DNA from: Dyadobacter endophyticus
Lineage (GTDB): Bacteria; Bacteroidota; Bacteroidia; Cytophagales; Spirosomataceae
Assembly (NCBI RefSeq): GCF_014641595.1
Contig: NZ_BMIA01000002.1
Location: 620,001 to 684,000, forward strand
Direction of reading: 5' to 3'
Length of the DNA stretch: 64,000 nt
The position numbers and the translations under genes are program-made. This document shows positions 1-7,796 of the stretch, in pieces. Numbering within the stretch: the stretch's first letter is position 1; each line of letters starts with the position of its first letter. Below the pieces are notes generated by a model. It was not told the DNA's origin. It saw nothing but the letters and a program-made list of their open reading frames with translations, and ran no database searches.

Positions 1-1897
1 AAACGCTCATGGTTTGCGACTTAAAAAAGTCGGTGTTGGCATAATCCGGATTGTCATCCGTAATGATTTCAATGCCTAGCTCTTTGTCTCGTCCAATTAA
101 TGCTCCATCCACTTTGGTTGCGAAGTCGTATGATTGACGATTATCAGCATAGACTAGTTTGTTATCTCTGATTACTTCGTCAAAGAACAAATCTTTTAAT
201 TGCTGTGTCTTTGCTTGATCGTCAATGTCTACGTCTTTGATTTCAGCTTCAATATCCTTTTCGTCATCTGTCAAAAATTCATAAATATCACTATTCCGTT
301 GGATGTAGTTTTGAGATTCAAGCTGATTCAATGCTTCATCAATTTGCTTGTCATGCACACGCAGATCGACTTTTATTGAATCGATCATCAAGACGGAAAT
401 ATTCCGTTTTGTGGATTTGAAACTGGAATAGTACTTGATCAGAAAAAGCGTTTTCAATACCCTAACGGCAAAGGAGTTGGATAAGTTATTTTCTGCCAGG
501 TTTATCGAGCTTTGAATTTCGCCCTTTAACTCGTTTCTTATACCCTGAAACATCAAATCAAACGGTACAAGTGCGTTTTCATCCTTGTCACCAAGGGATT
601 TTATGACTTGCTGAAATACTCCCAGCATGGATCTTTCACCGACGGAGGTATGTTTTCCCTGAAAAGCATTGTGTGTAGACAAAGCCCTCCGGCATTGTTG
701 AAACAGATCAAACTGGTAGGGGAGAAACGGGAACTTGTTTACGTAGTCCTTCGCATCGCGAATCCCCTTAAATTGAACGCCGGAATCGGAAAATGAAATT
801 AAGGTATCCAAATGCGCGTGATCCTTTTGGTATATGTCTGTCAAGGCGCCGGTAAATTCAGGCTTCTTTTTAAGTAATCGCTTCTCAATGACTTCATCCA
901 CGTTGGCTGATGTCAACGGAATTTTAATCTTGAATCTTGCCTGAATTTTTGAAAAGTCATTTTGTTGACTGCGGTTCATATCGCCAACCACTTTCTCCAT
1001 GTCTTCTTGTGAAGTAACGAGAATCCATGACCTCCCTTTGGTTTTGACAGCCAGGGTTTCAGCGATAGTTTGCAGGTTGAGCATCAGTTTGGTATTGTCA
1101 CTGATGTACTGGCCGACTTCGTCCACAAAGAAATTGAGCCTGAAATGAGGGCCTTTTGACTGAACGTATTCCAGTACCTGTTCGCAAAAATGATCGATAG
1201 ATTGTTTGCTTTTTTCTTCAATCACGTCGAGAATATCGTCGTAGTCGTAAGTATTTTTACCATTGAGTTCAGCCAAAACTTCTGAGATCGTATCCGTGAC
1301 CATGGGATCGAAATAATCCATTCGCGCGCTTTTCCAATCTGACGTGCTTTTTGAATTGAATTTCTGCGCGAATGCGTCTAGCTGACCATTTTTTTTCAGC
1401 CACATTTCAAATTCCGCGACATGCGGTTGGTAGCCGTAAAAGCCAAGGTGATCATAAAAGATCTTGTAGAATACCGACAGGATGGCGTTTTCGTCAGATT
1501 TTGACTTAATAAGTGCTTGTTGGTCAATATTAAAAAGAATGGATTCGGAAGGGATTTTGGATGCGGCCAGAACGTCCGCTCTCAACATCGCGTCGTCTTC
1601 AATCTTATCTGCGAACAATTCACCACAGGGATATCCATCTGAAATCTTGTTTTCCAATACATAGGAAAGAATCTTCAATAAGTGAGATTTTCCACTCCCA
1701 AAAAAGCCCGATATCCATACGCCATTGACTCCAGAATAATCGCGGTACACACTGAAAAGATCCCTAATCTTATTCCCGATTTCCCGGGTGATTACATACT
1801 CTGCAACTTCATTGGAGACGTTATCTCGGTCGTCCGCTTTAATAACGGTTTCAATATTTCTATCAATAGGAAGGTCGAATATTTCTTTAATAATCAT
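1..1897 (-). CDS. brxC: BREX system P-loop ATPase BrxC (3' part cut off by the window edge)
   Basis: Large P-loop protein of the BREX phage-defence complex; BrxC is one of the core proteins that with PglX, PglZ and BrxL marks host DNA and blocks phage replication. I translated the minus strand from ATG 1897 and found no stop down to base 1 (about 632 codons; the family is near 1200 residues). The start reads MIIKEIFDLPIDRNIETVIK, which is typical of BrxC. Walker A is GFFGSGKS at residues 64-71 and Walker B is FFVDEVGQYI near residue 254, followed by an ILVTSQED stretch. The start codon overlaps the brxB stop as ATGA, so it is translationally coupled to brxB. pglX, pglZ and brxL would be expected to the left of base 1 but cannot be seen here. 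Confidence 0.93.
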   Translation of the reverse strand, partial: MIIKEIFDLPIDRNIETVIKADDRDNVSNEVAEYVITREIGNKIRDLFSVYRDYSGVNGVWISGFFGSGKSHLLKILSYVLENKISDGYPCGELFADKIEDDAMLRADVLAASKIPSESILFNIDQQALIKSKSDENAILSVFYKIFYDHLGFYGYQPHVAEFEMWLKKNGQLDAFAQKFNSKSTSDWKSARMDYFDPMVTDTISEVLAELNGKNTYDYDDILDVIEEKSKQSIDHFCEQVLEYVQSKGPHFRLNFFVDEVGQYISDNTKLMLNLQTIAETLAVKTKGRSWILVTSQEDMEKVVGDMNRSQQNDFSKIQARFKIKIPLTSANVDEVIEKRLLKKKPEFTGALTDIYQKDHAHLDTLISFSDSGVQFKGIRDAKDYVNKFPFLPYQFDLFQQCRRALSTHNAFQGKHTSVGERSMLGVFQQVIKSLGDKDENALVPFDLMFQGIRNELKGEIQSSINLAENNLSNSFAVRVLKTLFLIKYYSSFKSTKRNISVLMIDSIKVDLRVHDKQIDEALNQLESQNYIQRNSDIYEFLTDDEKDIEAEIKDVDIDDQAKTQQLKDLFFDEVIRDNKLVYADNRQSYDFATKVDGALIGRDKELGIEIITDDNPDYANTDFFKSQTMSV

Positions 1898-2472
1898 GCT
1901 TGTATTATTTCAAGGTTGAAGGCTCTATAATAATTGTCGTCTTTCAATAGATTGAATAGCTTAAGGGAATGTCCGTCATATTCTCCTGGGTAAAAAAAGA
2001 TTGTAGGTGCTTGGGTAGCGATTGATTGCAGGTTATTGAGTATGCTGTGTGACCGGATAAATGGAAACACCAGGCCAATACCAGTAACGAAGTACAGTTT
2101 CGCATCAGAATCCTGTATCAGGCTTTTTATCCTTGGTAAGAGTACTTCATGTATATTCAGCGAGGATTGTAGTGCCCTGAGGAACTTTGCGGACCCTTTG
2201 CTTTTCTCAACCCGAAACATTCGGTCCATACCACCCTTTTCTTCCAGAATTTCACACGCAAGATCGAATAAATTGATTTCCAGAACAGAAATTCCATTTG
2301 TTGCCAGTCTGTTTTTTAGCAAACGAATGGCCTCTTTTACTTTGTTCTCATCAACTGCCTGGTAGTGGGAAATGAAAAATGGAATTTCGCCGCCCAACGA
2401 CTCCTTATTTAAAAATTCCTTTTTTGACACCACCTGGTACGTGTGTTCAAATTGTTGTTGAATGTGGGTCAT
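1894..2472 (-). CDS. brxB: BREX protein BrxB (DUF1788)
   Basis: 192-residue protein of the DUF1788 family, the second gene of BREX loci. The family's molecular role is poorly defined, but it is a conserved core component. Recognisable family features are the FFISHY segment after the N-terminal helix, LEINLFDLACEILEE in the middle, and the C-terminal TIFFYPGEYDGHSLKLFN segment. Its length is normal. It overlaps brxA by four bases (ATGA) and brxC in the same way, giving a tightly coupled brxA-brxB-brxC transcript read toward base 1. Confidence 0.93.
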   Translation of the reverse strand: MTHIQQQFEHTYQVVSKKEFLNKESLGGEIPFFISHYQAVDENKVKEAIRLLKNRLATNGISVLEINLFDLACEILEEKGGMDRMFRVEKSKGSAKFLRALQSSLNIHEVLLPRIKSLIQDSDAKLYFVTGIGLVFPFIRSHSILNNLQSIATQAPTIFFYPGEYDGHSLKLFNLLKDDNYYRAFNLEIIQA

Positions 2473-3059
2473 ACTTTTTTGGTGTAATTCATTATTTGAA
2501 AGTCATTGAATAGAAACACCTCTAACCACTTGGGGTTATCATTTTCAATTAATCGTATCAGGTGAGGGTCGAGAAGCTGATACTGAATCACTTTCTCGCT
2601 GACCGAGTTTATTATTCCCCCTTCTGCAAGCATTCGAAAGATCACCTGCTTCACCTTGTCCTCCGTTGACGGACTCAAATGCTCTAACTCCTCGTGATCG
2701 ATCATTTTACGTCTGTAAAAGGACAAATATTCTCCTTCCGAAAGATTCAGATCCATAAGCAGCATTTTCTCACGAACTACTTCGACCACAAACTCTCTAA
2801 GAAAGTCATAAAGTTTACAAGCAGATAGGTAGGCCAATTGTCGTCTCAGAATCGAGTCGCCGTTCAGAAACGCATCCGTTTGTGCGGGAGTGAGCGTATC
2901 CAATCGCTTCTTGAATTCTTGATTTTTCCGTTTGATAGATGATTTTTTTCCTCCGTCACCCACTTCTTCCAATCCCAGCTGTTCTCTGAGAAACTGAATC
3001 ATTTCATTGACATGAAGTGAGCAAGCCGTAAAGGAGAACTCGTACTTTTCCAACACCAT
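2469..3059 (-). CDS. brxA: BREX protein BrxA (DUF1819)
   Basis: 196-residue protein of the DUF1819/BrxA family, the small helical DNA-binding-type protein that opens BREX operons. The N-terminal YEFSFTACSLHVNEM and the central LAYLSACKLYDFLREFVVEVVREK helices fit the family, as does its place directly before brxB. The ATG overlaps the TAA stop of the upstream XRE regulator by one base (TAATG), so the regulator and the BREX genes are probably one transcript. BrxA-BrxB-BrxC order is most common in type I BREX. The subtype cannot be proven without the genes to the left. Confidence 0.92.
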   Translation of the reverse strand: MVLEKYEFSFTACSLHVNEMIQFLREQLGLEEVGDGGKKSSIKRKNQEFKKRLDTLTPAQTDAFLNGDSILRRQLAYLSACKLYDFLREFVVEVVREKMLLMDLNLSEGEYLSFYRRKMIDHEELEHLSPSTEDKVKQVIFRMLAEGGIINSVSEKVIQYQLLDPHLIRLIENDNPKWLEVFLFNDFQIMNYTKKV

Positions 3060-3235
3060 TAACCTATAAGTTCCTTGAAAGGAATGTTTAATACTTCACT
3101 AATTTTTTCCATGTGCTTCCGCGTAGGGGCGGCTTTGTCCTGCACCCAGTTACTCACCGTAACCTCTGACACGCCCAGCCTTTGAGCTAACCATTTCTGT
3201 TTGACTCCCTTAACTTTTATGAGTTCTTTTAACAT
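3059..3235 (-). CDS. Small XRE-family HTH regulator heading the BREX operon
   Basis: A 58-residue helix-turn-helix protein. The core QKWLAQRLGVSEVTVSNWVQ is a canonical XRE/Cro fold, and the protein is hardly more than that domain. I chose ATG 3235 (MLKELIKVKGVKQ) because the upstream codons to 3376 encode an unrelated, low-complexity leader that does not belong to the fold. Its stop overlaps the brxA start, so it is likely a co-transcribed autoregulator of the BREX operon (inference). It is not the WYL-type BrxR regulator described for other BREX loci. Confidence 0.85.
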   Translation of the reverse strand: MLKELIKVKGVKQKWLAQRLGVSEVTVSNWVQDKAAPTRKHMEKISEVLNIPFKELIG

Positions 3236-3437
3236 GTTGGCTTTAATAAAAATTAAAGTTTGAATGCAGGCAAGATAGGGGGAATGAGGGGATTTGGCAA
3301 ATTGGTGGGAGTGGGAGGGTAAGGTCATCTTGTGGCAGTATAGCATCTTTTTCTCATGATAGATAATTGTCGACACAAGGTATTTTTAAAAAAATAAAGT
3401 TTCAAATCGCTCTTTTTGCGCTGCAAACCCACTTTTA

Positions 3438-3464
3438 TATCGATAAATAATATAAATATTGATA
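3438..3464. promoter_or_regulatory. AT-rich imperfect dyad in the divergent brx / 485-aa gene promoter region
   Basis: The 292-bp divergent intergenic region contains TATC...GATA arms around an alternating A/T core. Two-fold symmetry, extreme AT content and the presence of a small XRE regulator next to it make it a candidate operator. This is an inference from symmetry only. Confidence 0.3.
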
Positions 3465-3490
3465 AAAAAGGTTTTTGTAAAAATTTGTTG

Positions 3491-3498
3491 TAGGTTTG
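3491..3498 (+). promoter_or_regulatory. Bacteroidota -7 box for the 485-aa gene
   Basis: TAGGTTTG matches the Bacteroidota -7 consensus TAnnTTTG exactly and lies 29 bases before the ATG at 3528. No TTTG is found at the usual 19-21 base spacing upstream (the closest is 13 bases away), so the -33 element is weak. Confidence 0.4.
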
Positions 3499-3527
3499 AA
3501 TAATGAAACTATCAGACTGACTACATC

Positions 3528-4985
3528 ATGAAGAAACAGGAACTGCTTGCACAACTAATTGCAGAGTATCTGGATCCGCAAACTTTGGAGCAGAATTACC
3601 CATGGGATATATCTAGGCTTCTCATCGATGGTTCCAAAGTACTTGGTCTAAGTCATCAAGAAATTTTGGATGTAAAGAGTGCAACATCTGCCTTCAGTCA
3701 AAATCGACTATTAAGGAGTATTGTGCGTCGGAGATTGTCCTCAAACAAGCAGGATTACGCGTTACTGTATTGGATTATAAAGGACTGGGGTGGAATATCT
3801 GCATTTAAGAGTCCTTCGGAGAGTCAGAAGAATCTGGAGAGAATTGATAGCTTTTTCAGTTGTTTGGAGAGTGGCGATCCACTACCATCTGAGTTGTTTA
3901 ATATCATTCCTTCGCTGTCAAAATTATCTAGTTTTTGGGATCCAGAGAAGTACGTAATCTATGATAATAGAGCCATTTATACTTTAAACTATATTATCTA
4001 CAAAGCAAATGAAAATGGGGCAGGGCTTAAATATTTCCCTATAAAAGGCGGCTCTAGAAATAAAATGATTACTGAGAAGCCAATCGAGATTTTGATTGGA
4101 AAGTATATTAAGAGTAATTTTTATCCGGAAGAAACTGCTTACTACATTTATTGCGATCTGATCATTGCATTAAATGCATTGATCTATCCTGAACATTCTG
4201 ATGAGCCCTACCGCACAGAGATGCTACTTTTCACTAAGATTGAAATTCCCTTCCGAGAGATGAACGGAAAGCTGGATAATTTGAAACCAAAGCTACGTGG
4301 AAAGGTGAAAAATAATCAGATGCAAAAGGTTGATGGGCTCTCTCCAAAGCAAAAATACTACCCAATACAAGAGCTACTTTCAAACGCGCTGTCAGAGGGC
4401 ATGACAACATTTACTGTAACCATTGATGAATTAAATCAAAAAATTGAACGGATTGGTAAAGGTCAGCTTCCGGCAGTAGCTTATAAATATGGAGTTTTTT
4501 GGGGCAATGATTATGCCTCTAAGACGCATGTTTGGAAAACGGCTTGGCTTAGCCAAGGGTTCGTCGTAGCGAATACATCCGGTGTAGTTAATCCCCAAAG
4601 ATCGGACGGCGATCCAGTTCCTGTCGATGGTGTTGTGACCTTTCAGTTCGTCAAAAGGGATGATATTGCCGATAAAAAATTAAATAGTTCTCAATTGGCG
4701 AAGGAGCTTGAAATAGATCTTGAAACTCTCTACCAAAGGATTCAGAACGAAATTAAGTCAAACACTCCGAGGTATTTTTCGATAATGCTAGCAGCGAAGG
4801 GAGCATTGGCGACGGCAAGTGAATTACTCAGTTCCACAGATCCAACAGATGGCTTTACAATTTTATTATTGATGGGGAGACTTGATTTGACGATAGAATT
4901 TTTAGTCGTAAATAATCCTAAATATCATCCATTGTTTTCCGAGTCCATGCTGAAGAACGCTAAACTGCGAATTGGAAGAATTTAA
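3528..4985 (+). CDS. Unknown 485-aa protein with DUF7662-like central domain, divergent from BREX
   Basis: No assigned function. Three parts are visible. Residues 1-240 are a helical domain with a conserved-looking YVIYDNRAIYTLNYI motif, reminiscent of uncharacterised defence-island proteins with a YDsRvayaLn motif. Residues about 275-375 resemble DUF7662: YYPIQELLSNAL, then an LPAVAYKYGVFWGND segment, an AWLSQGF element and VTFQF. The tail (GFTILLLMGRLDLTIEFLVV followed by LFSESML) is a motif I have seen at the ends of other unrelated bacterial proteins. It is transcribed away from the BREX operon, lies inside the integrase-linked segment, and is more AT-rich than the core genes to the right, so it is probably cargo of the island. 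Whether it is a defence gene is inference. Confidence 0.75.
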   Translation: MKKQELLAQLIAEYLDPQTLEQNYPWDISRLLIDGSKVLGLSHQEILDVKSATSAFSQNRLLRSIVRRRLSSNKQDYALLYWIIKDWGGISAFKSPSESQKNLERIDSFFSCLESGDPLPSELFNIIPSLSKLSSFWDPEKYVIYDNRAIYTLNYIIYKANENGAGLKYFPIKGGSRNKMITEKPIEILIGKYIKSNFYPEETAYYIYCDLIIALNALIYPEHSDEPYRTEMLLFTKIEIPFREMNGKLDNLKPKLRGKVKNNQMQKVDGLSPKQKYYPIQELLSNALSEGMTTFTVTIDELNQKIERIGKGQLPAVAYKYGVFWGNDYASKTHVWKTAWLSQGFVVANTSGVVNPQRSDGDPVPVDGVVTFQFVKRDDIADKKLNSSQLAKELEIDLETLYQRIQNEIKSNTPRYFSIMLAAKGALATASELLSSTDPTDGFTILLLMGRLDLTIEFLVVNNPKYHPLFSESMLKNAKLRIGRI

Positions 4986-4997
4986 TAACATAGAGAA

Positions 4998-5599
4998 ACA
5001 ATGTAATAGTATGGCGGAATCGCCCGGCATTCCGGGACCGGCGAGTATAATGATGAATGCGACGTCTGCTGAGCGAGCCGCATCCAACGGCGCTATTAAT
5101 CCTCACTCGCTATGACCGGCGAGGCCGATTTGGTCGGAATTGATTTCCTTTCTCGTTTTTAAATAGCGGACTGCATTTTCTGTATCGTCTGCGAAATCTG
5201 CCGAAATGGCCGATTGATAGTCACCTTCGGATTGCTTAACGCCTCGGTCGTCAAATCTTAGAACTGCAATCCCATTTCGTGTGAGGTGATCGACTATCAC
5301 GAGGAAGGGTTTGTGACCAATCGACTCAACATCGCTGTCGCTCGGGCCGCCACCGCTGATCAGTATCACCGCAGGAAAATTACCCTCGCGCGCAGGCAGT
5401 GTGAGTGTCCCCGCAAGCTTGATGCCAGCCTTCGGATTTTCAAATGTAATATCCTCCTGATTGTACGGAAAAGGCGGTTTCGACTCCTGGGGTCTTAGAT
5501 TGACAGTCTTTTTGCTGAGAACTGATTTGTCGACAAAAAAATGAATGCAGCTATCGTCAGTATGATCGCCGCGAATTCGAGTAGAGTAAGTTTTTTCAT
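4998..5599 (-). pseudogene. Alpha/beta hydrolase pseudogene (frameshift, nonsense codon, missing 3' end)
   Basis: Remnant of an exported alpha/beta hydrolase. ATG 5599 opens a normal signal anchor (MKKLTLLEFAAIILTI) that stops after about 34 codons. Hydrolase sequence (RPQESKPPFPYNQED, AGTLTLP, ISGGGPSD, RFDDRGVKQSEGD) continues in another frame, so a frameshift lies near 5495-5520 beside an A-run. That frame reaches the nucleophile elbow GLAGHSE and meets TGA at 5103-5105 where the family has GGA (GHSEGG). Reading through, the same frame resumes as GLIAPL...DVAFIIILAGPGMPGD to about 4998 and then loses homology, 13 bases from the end of the neighbouring 485-aa gene. The last third of the enzyme is absent. 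Confidence 0.85.
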
Positions 5600-5822
5600 G
5601 GCAGAACTGGACATGTAATTCAAAAGCAGTTACATGTACCGGTTTACTATCGGAAAATATCGTGCGTAGAGACATACCTCGGGCGACCATCTGTCTCTCA
5701 TAGAGTGACAGCTAGAATATGACCACTGCTTAACAGATCGCTAATTATATAACGGCGCGAATTGCCCTGAGAGCCGGCGCGGCTTTCCTTCCACTTGACA
5801 CTTTCATAGTTGGCTCAAACGG

Positions 5823-5854
5823 GCCGAGACTGTCTTCTGTCAGCCTCGGCTTTT
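5823..5854 (+). terminator. Hairpin with T-run between hydrolase remnant and integrase
   Basis: GCCGAG and CTCGGC, with an inner CTG/CAG, form a stem followed by TTTT on the plus strand. No plus-strand gene is nearby, so its role is unclear. Confidence 0.4.
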
Positions 5855-5873
5855 AAAAGCAAGCTAGTTGATT

Positions 5874-7094
5874 TTAACGGCGAAGGATATCTTTCAACCT
5901 CGCCATATCATCACTTATCTTTTTGTCCACGATCTTAGCATACTGCTGAGTAGTCTTAATATTCCGATGCCCGAGCATTTTGGAAACACTCTCAATTGGC
6001 ACCCCATTAGTCAAAGTCACCGTCGTAGCAAAAGTATGCCGAGCCAAGTGAAAAGTGATGTTCTTCTGTATCCCGCACAAGTCGGCAATCTCCTTTAAAT
6101 AGGAATTCATCTTCTGATTGGAAAGCACCGGCAGCACGCGATTCTCATTCTCACACTGAGGATGATCTTCATACTTCTCCATAATCTCCATCGCCATCGG
6201 CAATATAGGTATCCGGGAGGGAGAGTCAGTCTTCTGGCGCTTGGTCGTAATCCACTTCCCGCCATCAATGCCATCGGCAATCTCAGTCCGCTTCAATTTG
6301 TATATATCCGCATAGGCAAGGCCTGTGTAGCAACAGAACAAAAAGATGTCCTTGACCAGAGCAAGCCGGCCGTCACCCATATCTTTCTCCCACACCCTCT
6401 TCAACTCAACTTCTGTCAATGCCTGCCGATCAACCTCTCGTTTCGAGAATTTGAAAGCATAGAACGGATCACGTAGCAGCCATCCTCTTTTAACACACAG
6501 AAGCACGATCTTCTTGAAATTAGCCAGATACTTCATCGTAGTGTTATGGCTAATTTTTTTAACCGCTTTGAGCCAGAACTCGTACTGTGATATGAATTCG
6601 TAATCCAGATTCTTGATTTCAAAGTCGTCTGCCTGGTACTTCCATTTGATGAAATCACGGGTGTGTTTCATGCAGGTCTCATAGCGCTCCAATGTGCCTG
6701 GCGCAAAATCAGCTCCGATTAAAGCGGCGATTTGATCGTTGTGCTCTCGAAAGATGGGGAGGATAGTTTTCCCGCCTTCCGTTCTGCCGAGAAGAATGTT
6801 CTTGATCGCTTCTGAGGTTACTTCCTTATTTGCCTCAATCAGGGATCGCTTTGCCTCGTAAATTTTGGAGGTCAGTGTATCGAGGTAGGCGTTCAGTGTC
6901 TTGGTGTCCTCCTTGTTTCCTGTCGCCCGACCAGCGCTGACGCTCCACTTGGATGGATGCCAGATGCGTTTTGTAGAGATGTCCTTGGGAACGCCGTTGA
7001 CCGTAACCCGGCAGTAGAGATAGCGCATTCCATCTGGCAATTCTGGTTTGGGCTTTTTCAAAAAGAAAATCAACCCGAAGCTTGTTTCTAACAT
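5874..7094 (-). CDS. Tyrosine recombinase / integrase of the island
   Basis: 406-residue site-specific recombinase of the Bacteroidota phage/transposon type. The N-terminus (residues 1-90) is an arm-type DNA-binding domain (FLKKPKPELPDGMRYLYCRV), residues about 110-205 the SAM-like core-binding domain, and the rest the catalytic domain. Visible catalytic elements are the first Arg region FCCYTGLAYADIYKLKRTEI, the HLARHTFAT box (H-x-x-R), LGHRNIKTTQQYAKI with the second His and the Tyr nucleophile. Length and all key residues look intact. It lies 250 bases from the 3' end of tRNA-Ser on the same strand, the usual arrangement for an element integrated into a tRNA gene. Confidence 0.93.
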   Translation of the reverse strand: MLETSFGLIFFLKKPKPELPDGMRYLYCRVTVNGVPKDISTKRIWHPSKWSVSAGRATGNKEDTKTLNAYLDTLTSKIYEAKRSLIEANKEVTSEAIKNILLGRTEGGKTILPIFREHNDQIAALIGADFAPGTLERYETCMKHTRDFIKWKYQADDFEIKNLDYEFISQYEFWLKAVKKISHNTTMKYLANFKKIVLLCVKRGWLLRDPFYAFKFSKREVDRQALTEVELKRVWEKDMGDGRLALVKDIFLFCCYTGLAYADIYKLKRTEIADGIDGGKWITTKRQKTDSPSRIPILPMAMEIMEKYEDHPQCENENRVLPVLSNQKMNSYLKEIADLCGIQKNITFHLARHTFATTVTLTNGVPIESVSKMLGHRNIKTTQQYAKIVDKKISDDMARLKDILRR

Positions 7095-7285
7095 AGTACA
7101 AAATGTTTAAGATGAACAAAAATCGAATTGTTACAATTGAAAGTAAAGATGTTTGGCTTGTAAACATCTTTTGGTCAGCCAGTTAGTCGGTGTGCTGTGG
7201 AAGTTTTTTTGCAGTTTTATAACTTCCACGATCCCCTACATTTTCATTGGGAATTTGTGCATTTTTTGGTAAGCCCGAAAAACGC

Positions 7286-7320
7286 AAAAACCCCGTTTAA
7301 AGCGTTTAAACGGGGTTTTT
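7286..7320. terminator. Perfect bidirectional terminator between tRNA-Ser and integrase
   Basis: An 11-bp perfect stem (CCCCGTTTAAA / TTTAAACGGGG, loop GCG) is flanked by five A on the left and five T on the right, so it can stop transcription on both strands. It ends the tRNA-Ser transcript and insulates it from the island. Confidence 0.85.
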
Positions 7321-7343
7321 GAATGCTTTGACATCATGTCCTG

Positions 7344-7428
7344 CAGAGAGAGAGGGATTCGAACCCCCGGACCTGTTACAGTCAACGGTTTTCAAGACCG
7401 TCGCAATCGACCACTCTGCCATCTCTCT
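7344..7428 (-). tRNA. tRNA-Ser (anticodon UGA)
   Basis: 85-nt class II tRNA. Acceptor AGAGAGA/TCTCTCT, discriminator G, anticodon loop CTTGAAA giving TGA, a long variable arm, and T-loop TTCGAAT are all visible on the minus strand. CCA is not encoded (CAG follows). Its 3' end faces the integrase, marking it as the probable attachment gene of the island. Confidence 0.95.
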
Positions 7429-7796
7429 ATTTGCTCCGCCGTATGCGAATCATGGTGCAAATGTACAGTTAATATCAATTAACGCAAGAAAATTTTAGTG
7501 ATTTTGCTGAAAGTTTCGGTAAGTGATTCATTGTGAGCGATGGACAAAGTCTGTTTTTTAGTGCGTCACCCTCGTGGTTCTCCGCTTTATCCGATGCGTG
7601 GGAAAGTCATCCGTCGACCTCGCGCGTTCTTCGATGCACTAGTCCAGTCCTTTCAAATCAGTTTTTCTGCCCACTATGACTAATATCATTTTCCCAACCA
7701 AATTCGCTGCCGTTCTTGCAGCCGATAGAGCTAACTTACCTTAGGATAGAAATTCGTGGAAAACGGTCAGGTTGTTAATCTGGCCTTTTTTGTTTC
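7429..7796. other. Intergenic region between tRNA-Ser and tilS
   Basis: About 370 bases with no convincing open reading frame. The only structure seen is the plus-strand hairpin at 7765-7791. No duplicate of the tRNA-Ser 3' end was spotted. Confidence 0.6.
7765..7791 (+). terminator. Orphan plus-strand hairpin with T6
   Basis: GGTCAG, a nine-base loop, then CTGGCC and TTTTTT form a plus-strand terminator-like hairpin (one G-T pair). It lies just past the tilS stop, but its T-run is on the strand opposite to tilS. Confidence 0.4.

Noticed and set aside
5103..5690. Intact hydrolase gene starting at 5690
   Set aside because: The first 60 or so codons are not hydrolase-like. The true signal anchor at 5599 lies in another frame, and the ending at GHSE is a nonsense codon, so it is a pseudogene.
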